NCBI RefSeq assembly: GCF_037102585.1 | Contig: NW_027043819.1 | Coordinates: 868,001 to 932,000, forward strand | Length of the DNA: 64,000 bases | Direction of reading: 5' to 3' | Source: Saccharomycopsis crataegensis | Taxonomy: Eukaryota; Ascomycota; Saccharomycetes; Ascoideales; Saccharomycopsidaceae | Part shown: positions 29,782 to 41,600 of the stretch, in pieces | Layout of the letters: the number at the start of each line of letters is the position of its first letter | Numbering within the stretch: position 1 is the stretch's first letter | Made by a program: the position numbers and the translations under genes | The notes under the pieces: model-generated | The model's input: the letters and a program-made list of their open reading frames with translations, nothing else | What the model was told of the DNA's origin: nothing | Database searches by the model: none

Positions 29782-32700
29782 TCATATTGAAAGCAAAAAA
29801 GAGTACACCATATTGCACATTCCTTTCTCTAATCCCAAAAGATATTCATCTTTGACCTGTTCCGTGCTATTGTTTCCTGAAACTTGACTGTTTTTTATTC
29901 TCCAATTTTCAATAGTTTCAACCATTTGTTGCACTAATCTTCTAAATCCACTATCTTTGATAATTCCTCGTTCATCAGTCGGGAAGTCTAGTGACACCGC
30001 TAGTAATTGATTATATAAATCTGCGCTCTTCGACAAACCACCAGGGCGAAAATTTTTTTCGATCGCCAATTCATCCGCAACATTGGGTTCTGGTTTATTA
30101 ACCTCTTTTCTTCCAGCATTAGAATCCATATTTTCCTTACCATAACCAATGCTAGCCACCGAATTGTTATTATGTTTATCTTCATTCGTCGCGCCATCGT
30201 TTTCAGGCTCCACGCTTTCGAAAATTGGTTCATAAGAGCTAATAGATGATCTTCCAAATACGTTGATCTTCGCAATTGTGCTAGCGGCAACTAGCGCAGT
30301 CATCGATCTCGGAGCAATATCCGAACAGCTAACTCCTTGTGAGAAGACAAACGGCTTGCCATTATTGGCTGTTGATATGTTGGAAACAGATGTTGTAGGT
30401 GAGGAAAATGAATTTGGTGAATTACTACTAATTGTAGAAGGACTGGTTATACTGATTGGACTGCTAGAATTACTTTCTTTAAGACTAGGACCCACGAAAT
30501 TACTACTGACCCCGCTATTTTTATCGTCAGTTCCAGTACTCAATGCTTCACTTGACAAATCTTCATAAGAATCAACAAAAGTCGGGAAAGTACAACTATT
30601 AACCTCGTCAAGACTGAAATGAGATATGTATTGCTCAACAGTGGTAAATGCCGGCTTAATTTCTTTTTCCAAATCTTCAAAAGAACTGATCCCGTCAAAA
30701 AAACCCATCCCGTCATTGGTGATACTATTAACAAATTCCCGTGGTTGATAAATTTTCAAAGGATAAATTTTCACTAACGTTATTACCCCAATGACGAGTC
30801 CACAAATATTGTCCAACTGTGGAATGGTTGGTGAATTACTCATGATTGGGCACAATAGTTTATTCAAAATATTGAGCTTCACATCATTACGTAGCCGGTC
30901 AATCGCCAGTTCCATGGAATTCGCCCCGTTTCCTTGTTTGAATGATCCAATATCCTGAAGAATATTAAAAAGTAAAACACCAACAATGTGGATAAGGAAT
31001 TGAGGGCTGATGAAGTTGGAAGCAATCAAGTTCCAAAATGGGCAGACTGGGTAACGTAACATGTTTGATCTTCCCGTTGATTTTTCATCAATCTTGTCCA
31101 ACCTATTCAAAAGATGTAGTACCACATAGCCATATCCATCGGATATTCCATAGTTATTATAATTAAAATAAATTTCCTCGGAACTGCTCACCAAACCAGT
31201 CGATAAATTATCGCTGTACTTTGGGAAACTAACTTTATAAAGGTATTGACTGGGAGATTGTAGTCTCTTGTACGCCAATAAAAGTGCCATATCTGGTAAA
31301 CATTTAATTTCTTCAATTAATAATTCAATTTCTTTTTGCTGATCTTGATATATTCTTGAATGTGCTGATGTTTGGGAGTTATTTTTCTTGGATTTAGACA
31401 AGTAAGAATTCAATGACATGATTGACCCGTTACATCTCACTTCCAATTCCAAAACCTTATCTTTCACAATGTTCAAATTCCCACCTTGCGTAGAGCTCTT
31501 CAAGATTTCGTTCATTAAAATTGCGTACCGAAATCTAGAGTTGCAAAACACCATTCTCACCAAGACGTTTTTGTGTAAACCAATCTCTGTGGGGAGCGAG
31601 GTGTCCGATTTATCCAATTCAATCATTGGCAATTTATTCCAGAATATTGCTGCCCTTAAATCCAAGTATACTATATGCCACCAAAGCAAACGATTGAACT
31701 GAATGAGCGCCATGTCTGAAGATTTGTGGAAAATGATGGGATCACGATCAAGTTTGAATAATTTGGCGATTTGTACCAAAAATTGAGTGTCTGAATACGG
31801 AGTGAACGGGGTAAACGACTGGTAAGTTGCAAATAATTGAAGATATTTAAGAGAATAGTTTGTTGAATTTTGTGGAAACTTTAAATATTTAAAGATAGCT
31901 TGAATAACATGATGATATTTGGCTAGTTTGGCGGAATTTCCAACCTTATGTGATACGGCGTATAGGATGATGTAATATGTGAGATAATAATCCAAAGACT
32001 CATCTAATGACTCCAGTTTGAGTGAGTGTGTATCACAATGCAAATTGTATTGAGTCTTGAACTCTGGTAGATCAAGTTTTGGAACTCGATAATCTATTTT
32101 GGAGGCATATATTTGGAAATATTGATTGGAAACCGATCTTGTTGGCAAGTTGGAAATTATTAGCTCAACTAGCATTGTACGTTCGCATTTGGGTAAATTC
32201 GGCAGTGGTAAAAATCCAAAGCTCAGATTAGCTGGTGTTGATTGTGATGGTTTATACTGTGATTTTCCAGTGATTATTGCTTGCTTATTTTGATGTTGAA
32301 TTTCCGACCACAATATTTTCTTTTCCATATCCTCCTGTATCATTTCCTGCTGTTGAGAAATCGGGCTTGCTGGTTTCTTTGTGATTGTCTGTACTTTCTG
32401 CTTGGTGATCCTATGGGGCTCTTTATTTATTTTCTTCCTCAAATCACCCATCGTTTGCTCCTCAACTATTTCCTTTTCCTTATTTGTACTGGCTGGTTTC
32501 CTATCCACCGATGGCTTCTCTAATACCCCTTTATTCCTTTCACTTTTGGTATCATCCTCCTTCGCATGGTTCTCTTGATCCTTTAGCTTTCTAGCAGTTC
32601 TTCTACTAATCCGATCATTGACATAATACTCACATTGTAAGCCTAGCTTGGTACATCGGTCGCACACAGGATGAGTTTTCGAACATTTTATTTTCTTAGT

Positions 32701-32790
32701 ATGGCACGCCACGCACGAATAAATCTTCCGCTGTCTTATGGGCTGTACTTTTAAGATACTCCCGTTCTGTAAAAGAATATTTTTTTTCAT
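29782..32790 (-). CDS. Zn2Cys6 fungal transcription factor
   Basis: This 1002-residue protein starts at the ATG at 32790. The frame is open further upstream but without another ATG, and the poly-Lys/Phe context suggests leader. A binuclear zinc cluster lies at residues 26-53 with spacing C-x2-C-x6-C-x6-C-x2-C-x6-C (CVACHTKK...CDRCTKLGLQC). A basic linker (RISRRTARK) and a Lys/Glu-rich segment follow. The centre has the helical character of the fungal-specific TF middle domain (for example LLWWHIVYLDLRAAIFW near residue 370). A Ser/Thr-rich region and an acidic stretch follow toward the C-terminus. It probably binds paired CGG sites as a dimer, but target genes are unknown and I do not recognise a specific orthologue. 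Confidence 0.88.
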   Translation of the reverse strand: MKKNILLQNGSILKVQPIRQRKIYSCVACHTKKIKCSKTHPVCDRCTKLGLQCEYYVNDRISRRTARKLKDQENHAKEDDTKSERNKGVLEKPSVDRKPASTNKEKEIVEEQTMGDLRKKINKEPHRITKQKVQTITKKPASPISQQQEMIQEDMEKKILWSEIQHQNKQAIITGKSQYKPSQSTPANLSFGFLPLPNLPKCERTMLVELIISNLPTRSVSNQYFQIYASKIDYRVPKLDLPEFKTQYNLHCDTHSLKLESLDESLDYYLTYYIILYAVSHKVGNSAKLAKYHHVIQAIFKYLKFPQNSTNYSLKYLQLFATYQSFTPFTPYSDTQFLVQIAKLFKLDRDPIIFHKSSDMALIQFNRLLWWHIVYLDLRAAIFWNKLPMIELDKSDTSLPTEIGLHKNVLVRMVFCNSRFRYAILMNEILKSSTQGGNLNIVKDKVLELEVRCNGSIMSLNSYLSKSKKNNSQTSAHSRIYQDQQKEIELLIEEIKCLPDMALLLAYKRLQSPSQYLYKVSFPKYSDNLSTGLVSSSEEIYFNYNNYGISDGYGYVVLHLLNRLDKIDEKSTGRSNMLRYPVCPFWNLIASNFISPQFLIHIVGVLLFNILQDIGSFKQGNGANSMELAIDRLRNDVKLNILNKLLCPIMSNSPTIPQLDNICGLVIGVITLVKIYPLKIYQPREFVNSITNDGMGFFDGISSFEDLEKEIKPAFTTVEQYISHFSLDEVNSCTFPTFVDSYEDLSSEALSTGTDDKNSGVSSNFVGPSLKESNSSSPISITSPSTISSNSPNSFSSPTTSVSNISTANNGKPFVFSQGVSCSDIAPRSMTALVAASTIAKINVFGRSSISSYEPIFESVEPENDGATNEDKHNNNSVASIGYGKENMDSNAGRKEVNKPEPNVADELAIEKNFRPGGLSKSADLYNQLLAVSLDFPTDERGIIKDSGFRRLVQQMVETIENWRIKNSQVSGNNSTEQVKDEYLLGLEKGMCNMVYSFLLSI

Positions 32791-34891
32791 AGAACCTTGG
32801 CACCAGAACCTCGAAGGTTCATTCTCTAGTTTCTTTAGTAACAGGGGCTTTGACAGATGATGTACCACCAAAAGGAATAAAGGTCTGTATTATTTATAAT
32901 ACAATACAGAAATGGGAGAGGTGGAAAATTAGAAAATGGCAATAAAAATAACAATAACAATATGGATAGAGAGAGAGAGAGAGATGGACAAATATGGTAA
33001 AGAAGAGAAACACCAAAAAAAAATGATTCGGAGGTTATCAGATAATGCACTAAAGGACTGAATTTTCTCGCAGAAAAATCGGGTGGGTAACCACCGGCGC
33101 ACCTACCGAGGAGTGGGGTCATCATCATTACTATTATTATAAATATTATCATCAGTATTATTATTAGTGGATCTATTTAATGAAAGATTTCTTGTTATCA
33201 TACTATGAATATAACTTTATTTGATTGTAAGATGAATCAAAGGATAGAATTCAGGAATGAGTTGGTATATGCTGATTCCCTTCCAAATATGTGTGCACAG
33301 GAGATCTCGTCATCAAGTTCCAGGGACTAAAACATATATGTTTTTATCCAATAGGATCTATAATCAGCCAAAGAAGCTCCTTATTCATAGGATATTTTGA
33401 ATTTCTAAGTGGTTTTATCTAATATTTTTACAAGGTGATTTTATTGATGATCAAACTTTGTCTAAATATCAAAAGCACTAATTTATTGATACAGCTTGGT
33501 GATGCTTGAGATCTTCACACAAACTTCAAACTTCAAATTTTTTTTTTTTGTAAGTTCTACAGTGAAATGGTCCAGTAGACATTCTTTCTAAGTTTATTTT
33601 TCATATATAAAATATGGCGAAAATATAAAGAATCATCGCTGCCCTCATTCACAGTGTTTGTATCATATATCCAGAAACTGTTCAATAATTATCATGGGGT
33701 TTTCATCGAGTTAAATGAAGATAATAAAAACAACCAAATCCAGAAAAAAAAATTTGTTGCGAATTAATTTACTGGTCAATTTACAAATGACTTAGGAACA
33801 AATTTGATAAATTTTCTAATTCACTCTCTCTTGGAAAAACCCTTTGCGTTTAATATTATTTTGTAATTTTGTAAATAGCGCCCTCCAAAACGAGAGCTTT
33901 CCACTAACTTGACACATATGTAATAATTGGAATGACTATCAGAAATGCGAGGTTTTCAAGTTTCTATATGACTTCCAATTTCTCATTTGTAATAATTATT
34001 CACCGTTGGGGTTAGGTTGTCATTTATTTATCTCCTTTCGTAGGATTTTCAGGCACCAAAACATCGATCTAAGAAACATCCAGTATATCCCCGTAGCGGT
34101 GCTTGAAATTGCCCCTAGATTTACTGAAATATTTACCAATTACTATTATAAATAGATTAAGTAGTGTGAGGCACCTTGTTTGTAATGCCCTGGTTCTGAA
34201 TTTCTGATGCTCTGATTCAGAATCTGGTAATATGGTGTCTTCCGGAAGGAATACAAGAATGTTACTTAAGGATCTAGTAATCTTTTAACCAACAAAGTAA
34301 GTAGATATTTAGAAGAAGTAAGCTTAGAGTTAACTAAGAAAGAACTAAAAAGAATGCAACCGAACCAAAAATAACTTTATCCTGTTGTAATACTCGAGAA
34401 TATTTTGCCTAACCCTACTATTATTGTCCCCAAGGAAGCACAGCTAATGGGGATCAACAGAAAAAAATATGAAAATAAATCTGTAGTTTCATTAACTGTT
34501 TTAATAAATATAAATAAAAAGCGATAATATGCTTTTGTCTCTTTCTTCTAGTGCCACAGAAGAGCCAGTGCCAATAGTTTTTCGCTGGGACTAAGCCCAA
34601 AGTTCTGAAATCGACGCTCGTCTTTACAATGAAGATACAGCTTATTATCAATAAAGATCTATAAAAATAGATCTTCAAAACTAGAATACATATCACATAA
34701 ATAATGAAAAGGAAAATAAATCAATAATCACGAAAAAGGAAATAATGTTAAATAATAGCCAAGTAACACAAAAAAGTATAAAAATCAAAAGAGGAATAGA
34801 TAATTATCGCATCGAAGATCATTGAAAATCATAGAATAGAAACATCTGTCCTTCTTCTTCCTGCAATAAATTGGCATTCTTCAGTAGATTA
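32791..34891. other. 2.1-kb gene-free region
   Basis: The region lies between two minus-strand genes. The first few hundred bases are the Zn2Cys6 promoter, with a (GA)n run at about 32962-32981. The rest is AT-rich with no frame longer than about 80 codons and no recognised element. It is the longest gene-free stretch in the window without visible decay products. Confidence 0.55.
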
Positions 34892-35362
34892 CTAATTACC
34901 CTTTCCTGGTTCAAAAACATCACCTCTTCTATCATTTCTAACTTGGCCACCTTTGTAACCTCTCCCAAATTGTCTACCTTCTTGGAAGCCTGGATCGATA
35001 TCAATCTCTAATACTTCATCATCAAGCTTGGTGTATTTTAAATATTTAACACAATTCAATGCCAGACAACGCGCCTTGTATACCACAAAGCAAAACCCGC
35101 ATGGTGTTCTATTAAATCTGTCCAACCCCATAATCACTCTTTCAATTTCCCCACATTTCTTGAATAGCTCATGGATTTGTTCTTCTGTAGTATAGATTGA
35201 TAAACCCCCAACGTAAACTGTCGAAGACCTCAATGATTTTTCCAAATCATCTAATCCCGCCGCCGATCTTTTGGCCTTCTTCATCAAATATTTCGAAGGC
35301 TTATCGGTCCTTCTACCCGAATAGTTGAAATCATGACTCTCCAATTTATCAATGATATTCAT
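34892..35362 (-). CDS. CBC2: Nuclear cap-binding complex small subunit (CBP20)
   Basis: This 156-residue protein is the same length as human CBP20 and shorter than the 208 of S. cerevisiae Cbc2. Its RRM has RNP2 VYVGGLS, then YTTEEQIHELFKKCGEIERVIMGLD, and RNP1 CGFCFVVY. The C-terminal cap-contact region GRQFGRGYKGGQVRND is conserved. With the large subunit it binds the m7G cap of nascent RNA and supports splicing and export. Met at 35362 is chosen because MNIIDKLESHDFNYSGRR...TDKPSKYL aligns in length with the known N-terminus. A Met 13 codons upstream is less likely. The gene is divergent from GCN1, with 262 bp between starts. Confidence 0.92.
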   Translation of the reverse strand: MNIIDKLESHDFNYSGRRTDKPSKYLMKKAKRSAAGLDDLEKSLRSSTVYVGGLSIYTTEEQIHELFKKCGEIERVIMGLDRFNRTPCGFCFVVYKARCLALNCVKYLKYTKLDDEVLEIDIDPGFQEGRQFGRGYKGGQVRNDRRGDVFEPGKGN

Positions 35363-35624
35363 TATTACCAAAATACTCTCTAGAATAACATTAAATATCA
35401 TACCCTCTGCCAATATAATTTTGGTGTTTTGACAATTAAAATTGCTTCAAGCACCGTGGTTGCGCAGCCCCTGCACATGAATTATTCACACAAAAATTTT
35501 CCAACATCCCCCAAATCAAATTATTTATGGGAGCCATCAAAAGACTACTAAAGACCGAAAGTTAATCACTAAGACCTATTTTTATTCATCATATTTGAGA
35601 TCTTTACAAGACTTGTTTTCCCAA

Positions 35625-38600
35625 ATGGAAGTCCAGAGTACAACTTGGGATGACTTGGGTCCTCAGCTAGAGGCATTCTTGTATTTATCTCCCCAAAAAA
35701 CCCAAATCCAAGTGTTGGAGAAACTTCCTCAGGTAATTCTGTCTCAACCTCAAGACCATGAATATATTCTCCTGGTTTTATTAAAATCTTACAACCATAT
35801 TCATAAGCCTGCTCTACAGCTCAAAGTTTTGGGATTATTAGACTCAATTTTGATGGTCAATTCCGATCTTTACGAAACCATGGTGTTAAGCTTTTTCAAG
35901 AATACTGTCAATGTGAAGAAATGCTACGTTGGTATGGATCCAACAGATTTAAAATACTTGTTTCAATGGTCTTCCCACTTTTTATCAAATAAAAACTTGG
36001 GAGCCAAAACATTGGCTAAATTATCAATTTATCAACTAGAAATCCTCGGGCAGATGATGTACCATTACTCATTGGTCAATGTCCATAAAAAATTAGATGG
36101 GTTATTCAATCAGTTAGTAACTTCTGTATCACAAAAACATATGAAAGAAGTATATTTACAATTGTTCAATGTCAAGGCTCTTCAATGGCCAACTCATTTA
36201 TTGCTTGTGGCTGCCTTGTCTAAATTGAGACTTTTACAAGACACCAACATTACCGTGGTGATTTCGTTCTATTCCGCTAATGTACTTTTAAACAAGAATC
36301 ATAAAACAATCTCGGACCAATTATACACCTTGAAGTATTTCAACCAATATTTTGCCTCACAATATTTGACCAGCAAATTGTTGGAAGAGAAATTGTTACC
36401 GGACATTGAGAAATCGATCTTGAGATCATCGGAATTCATCATCACTATGATTATCCCACATTTTTTCGAAAGTTTATTGGATCGCAAAGATGATGAGGAA
36501 TACCCAATCTTGTTGGTGAAAGGTCCTGGTTTATCTAAACTTACTACCCAATTGATCTCTAATATGAAATCTTCAAATGACGCTGTTCGTCTTGGCGCAC
36601 TGGACGTTTTGCAATTGATTTTGTCTAAAGTTACCCCATATTTGACCGAACAAAATCTCTTTAAAGTAATTGATGAATTGGCTAAATCATGGAAAGGCAC
36701 TTCAAATTTCGACTTCAAATCCAGTTATGTTAGACTTTTGACATCTATCGTTCCTGACGCCAAATCGGTTTCTCCAGTGGCTATCAAGGTATTGGATGTG
36801 TTGAATCCTTTTGTCATCAAGGATCAAAATGAAGGGCTACTTTTTGAGTTTTTGAAATCCTATTTCTACTGGTTTTTTAAGATTATTACTGCTGATGCTA
36901 ATTATGATACTGCCGGATGCTTGAAGATCATCAAGGGAGGATTGTCAGATAAGAAACAAGTCAACAGAAAATATTGGCTCATGGCTATGGGATCCTATTT
37001 CCTTAAAGTTAGAGAAAACGAGGCTTCTAAGAAATTTATCAACGATATTTCGGGTGCATTAATTGATAACTTTAATGAATTCGAGGCCAACCCATTAAAA
37101 TCCCCAACCACTATTGTGTACGTGATTCTTTGTATTATCAAAGGTTTTTCTGAAGATCAATTCAAGAGTTTCATTAATAAATCTCTTCCTATATTGAGCA
37201 ACCAAAAATTCTACTTGAAGTTAAACACAGATGTTGAGAAATCATGGTTTATTGATGCTTTATACTCCAACACTGACATGTGTGCCTCTGATGATTTAGA
37301 ATTCGGCAAAGCATTAATATACTCCACTATGACTTCCAACTTTAGCTACGAACTTAGAAGACAGGCTCTCACAAAGCTCAATGCTTCTTTTTCCACCGCT
37401 TCTGATGATTTGAGATTAGTTTTGGGAGAATTGATTTGCGGTTCCTTATATAGCATTCTATCTTCCGGAGCTTCTGAAGAAACCACTAAATTAGCTCTCG
37501 ACCTTGAATGGTCAAAGAGACTTATGTATGCCATCACTTGCGGATTGTTGTATGTTCCACAAAAACCGAATTCTTCAAACACCGTGTTGGGCAAAATATT
37601 GATTGAATTGATTGTGTTGTGTCACTATAAATCCATTGATTTGCATGTTGGGTGGGTTGACTTGGTACAACAGTGTCGTATGGATCCTGGGAAAATTGTA
37701 GATGACTTTGGGGTAGAATTTTTCCAAGCTTCTGTTGGTAAATTACTCACCATTAATACTTCATCTTACAATAATGATTCCGATCCTGGTGCTAAAGAGG
37801 TTTATGATGCCATAATTGATTCATTGTCAACAGTCTCATTCATCAAACCAGATTTGATCGGTCCACTAGTAGACCAATTGGTGGTTGGTGATTTGAGTTT
37901 ACCTTCAACCGTAATCAGTGAAAAGTCTTTACAAATTTGGAAATCTTCTGAAGGAGAATTGGTGGATGATCCATTAGATTCAAATAAGGGATCCAAATAT
38001 CAAGTTAACAAGAACTCTAAGGATTATGAAACCAAGAAATGGGAAGAAGATTTGAAACGTGAAATCCAAGCAAAGAAGGGGAAAACCGCCAAGAAATTGA
38101 GCAAAGAAGAGCAAGAATTGGTGAGAGTTCAAACTGAAAAAGAATCTGCCGTTAGAGCTGACGTTCAAAATGTCCATATGAAATGTGTTAGAAGTGTTAG
38201 ATTGATCAGCTCATTAGCGAAAGCATTAAAATCAAAGATCAATAATGGTTATGAATATTGGTTCTCTAACTCTGTGAATTCTTTGTTGGATGTGATTAAA
38301 AATCCTAACAGTGTTGATTTATTGAATGATGAAGCGGTCGAATCATTTTTGAACTGCAGTAATGTTATGATCATTAATAATGATTCTGCTTCCTTGAACA
38401 AAATCAGAAGCTCCATTGGGGTGGTTATTTTGAATTTGTTCGAAGTTGAAAACGAAAAACTTGTTCTTCACCAGAAATTGGATGATATTGTTCTCAAGGT
38501 TTTGTTCACCCTCAAATTGATGACCGATAACAAACCATTGGATTGTTTTGGTTTGATTTACTTGCTTCCATTGTTGATGAAAATCATCGATGAAAAATCA

Positions 38601-41600
38601 GATGTTATGAAGGCTAAAGGTCCAAAAATGAATACTAAAGAATTTGAAAAAGAAGATCAAGATGAAGAATTGTTATTGTTGGCGGTTGATATATTATCAA
38701 ACCACGCCGAAGTTTTCCAAAATGATCTCATTCCAAGAGCCAATATCTTGAGCTCTTTGATCTTGCTGATTGATAAAGTTCCATCTCGTGCCAAACTTGT
38801 CAAGGAATGCTTTAATGCTATCTGTGCCAATATTTCAAACAATATCAGTTCTGGTGATTTGAAAAATATCTTGATCGATAACTTGATGTCATCTAACAAA
38901 TTCATCAGATTGACTATTTTGGAACAACTTGACGAGGAATTTATTTTGGATTATGAAGGATTAAAACCAGAAGATTACGCTCAATTATGGATCACTTGTT
39001 ACGATAATGAAGAGGTCAATGCAGAATTGGCTAATTCCATCTGGCAAGAAAATCAATTGAAATTGACCGATGATTTGATCTATGATTTATTGAACCATTT
39101 GGGCCATGCCGATACTGGTATCAGAGTATCGATCTCCAAATCTATTTCTGCTGGTGTCGATGCTTCCCCATCCGTTTTCGATTCTACATTCACTAGATTG
39201 ATTGAATTATTCGAACAATTTTCTAAACCACCTCCTCCAATTTTGGACGACTTTGGTTTAGTGGTCAAAACTTCTGAACAACAAAAGGATATGTGGGAGT
39301 ACCGTAATGGTATTGCTATGTCCTTTAAACAATTGGCTTCCCATTTTACAGACGAGGCGGTGTTAATCTTCTTCCAGAAGTTGATTTTGGAAGATGACAA
39401 GTTCTTGGCTGATGCCAACGCCGACGTACATGTCGAATTACAAAGTGCTGGTATTGAAATCATCAATATCCATGGCTTGAACTTGGTGAATGAATTGATT
39501 GAAATCTTTGAAACTTGCGTGTCTCAAGACAATCAAGTTCCTAAGATCAAGCAAAGTACGGTTATTTTCTACGGTGTGTTAGCTAAACATTTGAATGGTA
39601 ACAAGGACTCAACCTTGATTGTTCAGATCGTTAACCAATTAGTGAAGACCTTGATTGATCCAACTACTGGTGAACTTGTGCAATTCACTATTGCTAAATA
39701 TATTGCGCCAATTGTTCATTTGTTTTCCGACAAGTTAAGCACTTATGTTGAATTATTGTTTGAAACTTTGTTTAATGGTAACTTCAAAATTAGCCAGAGA
39801 AGAGGTTCTGCTTATGGTATTGCCGGATTAGTTAAAGGTTATGGTATCAGAGCATTGTCCGACTTTGACATCATTAGAAATTTGATTGACGCAGCTGAAG
39901 ATAAACAAGATTTCAAAAAGAGACAAAGTGTAATGTTTGCTTTTGAATGTTTATCTAGAATTGTGAGCAAGTATTTTGAACCTTATGTTATCGAAATCAT
40001 TCCATTACTTTTGAGATCATTGGGTGACCACATCACTGAAGTTAGAGCTGCCGCCGATAAGACTTCACAAATCATTATGAAGAATACCACTTCTTTTGGT
40101 ATCAAACAATTGATTCCTTTGGCAATTGAAAATTTGGACGAAATCTCTTGGAGATCCAAAAAGGGTTCTGTGGAATTGTTGGGTTCTATGGCGTACTTAG
40201 ATCCAACTCAATTATCTGCATCCTTGTCGGTCATTGTTCCAGAAATTGTTGGGGTTTTGAACGATACCCATAAGGAAGTCCGTAAAGCAGCTGATCAATC
40301 TTTGAAGAAGTTTGGTCTTGTTATTCGTAACCCAGAAATTCAAAAGTCCGTTCCAATCTTGATTAAGGCTATTGGTGACCCAACCAAACACACCGAAGAA
40401 GCTCTTAACGCTCTTATCAAGACCCAGTTCGTTCATTACATCGATGGTCCATCTTTGGCTTTGATTATTCATGTCATTCACAGAGGTATGTTAGACAGAT
40501 CTGCTGCCACTAAAAGAAAATCTTGTCAAATTGTCGGTAACATGTCCATTTTGGTTGATGGTAAAGACTTGGTTCCATACTTACCAAATTTGATTGGTGA
40601 ATTAGAAATTGCCATGGTTGATCCTGTTGCCATGACCAGAGCTACTGCCGCTAGAGCTTTGGGTTCTTTGGTTGAAAAATTAGGCGAAGAACACTTCCCA
40701 GATTTGATTGATAAATTATTGGGCACCTTGAGTGATGAGCGTAAGGCCGGTGACAGATTGGGTTCCGCCCAAGCCTTATCTGAAGTTTTGTCGGGTCTTG
40801 GTGTTTCCAGATTGGAAGACATTTTACCAAGTATTTTGGCTGGTGCTTCATCAAGTCGTAGCTATGTTAGAGCAGGTTATATGCCATTATTGTTATATTT
40901 GCCTGTTTGTTTTGGTGCTCAATTTTCCCCATATATTGCTAAGATACTACCAGCAATTTTGGCAGGGTTGGCCGATGATGATGATATCATCAATGACACT
41001 GCTATCAGAGCCGGTAAATTGATTGTTTCTAACTATGCCAACAAGGCTGTTGACTTGTTGTTGCCAGAGTTAGAAAATGGTTTGTCCGATACTAATTACC
41101 GTATCAGATTGTCATCTGTTAAATTAATTGGTGACTTGTTGTTCAAGATTGGTGATATAACTCAAAAGACCATTGAAGTTACTTCAGAAGAGTTTGGCGA
41201 AGATGGCGAACCTCAAGAAGAGGAAGAAAGAGCAGTGTTTGTTATTGGTAACTCTGCGGTCGGTGCTAAGCTTGTTGAAGTCTTGGGTCAAGAAACTCGT
41301 GACAGAGTCTTGTCGTTGCTTTTTATTTGTCGTTCTGACACTGCTGGTTTGGTCCGCACTTCCACTATTGAAATTTGGAATCCTCTTGTGGCCAACACTC
41401 CAAAGACTTTGAAAGAAATCTTGCCAACTTTGGCCAGTATCATTATCCGTCGTTTGGCAAGTCCATTTGACACTCAAAGAATGATCAGTGCTTTGGCTCT
41501 TGGTGACTTGGTTCGTAGAATCGGTCCATCTGTTTTGAACCAATTGTTGCCAACTTCTGAGGAAATCATGGTTAGCGGTGATTCTAATGCTAAAGAAGGT

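Noticed and set aside
33153-34891. Possible centromere or lost gene in the gene-free region
   Set aside because: No CDEI-CDEII-CDEIII arrangement, inverted repeats or residual coding pattern could be seen. Size and AT-richness alone are not evidence.
35363-35413. Upstream extension of CBC2
   Set aside because: It begins at a non-ATG codon, and the internal Met at 35362 aligns with the known N-terminal length of Cbc2.
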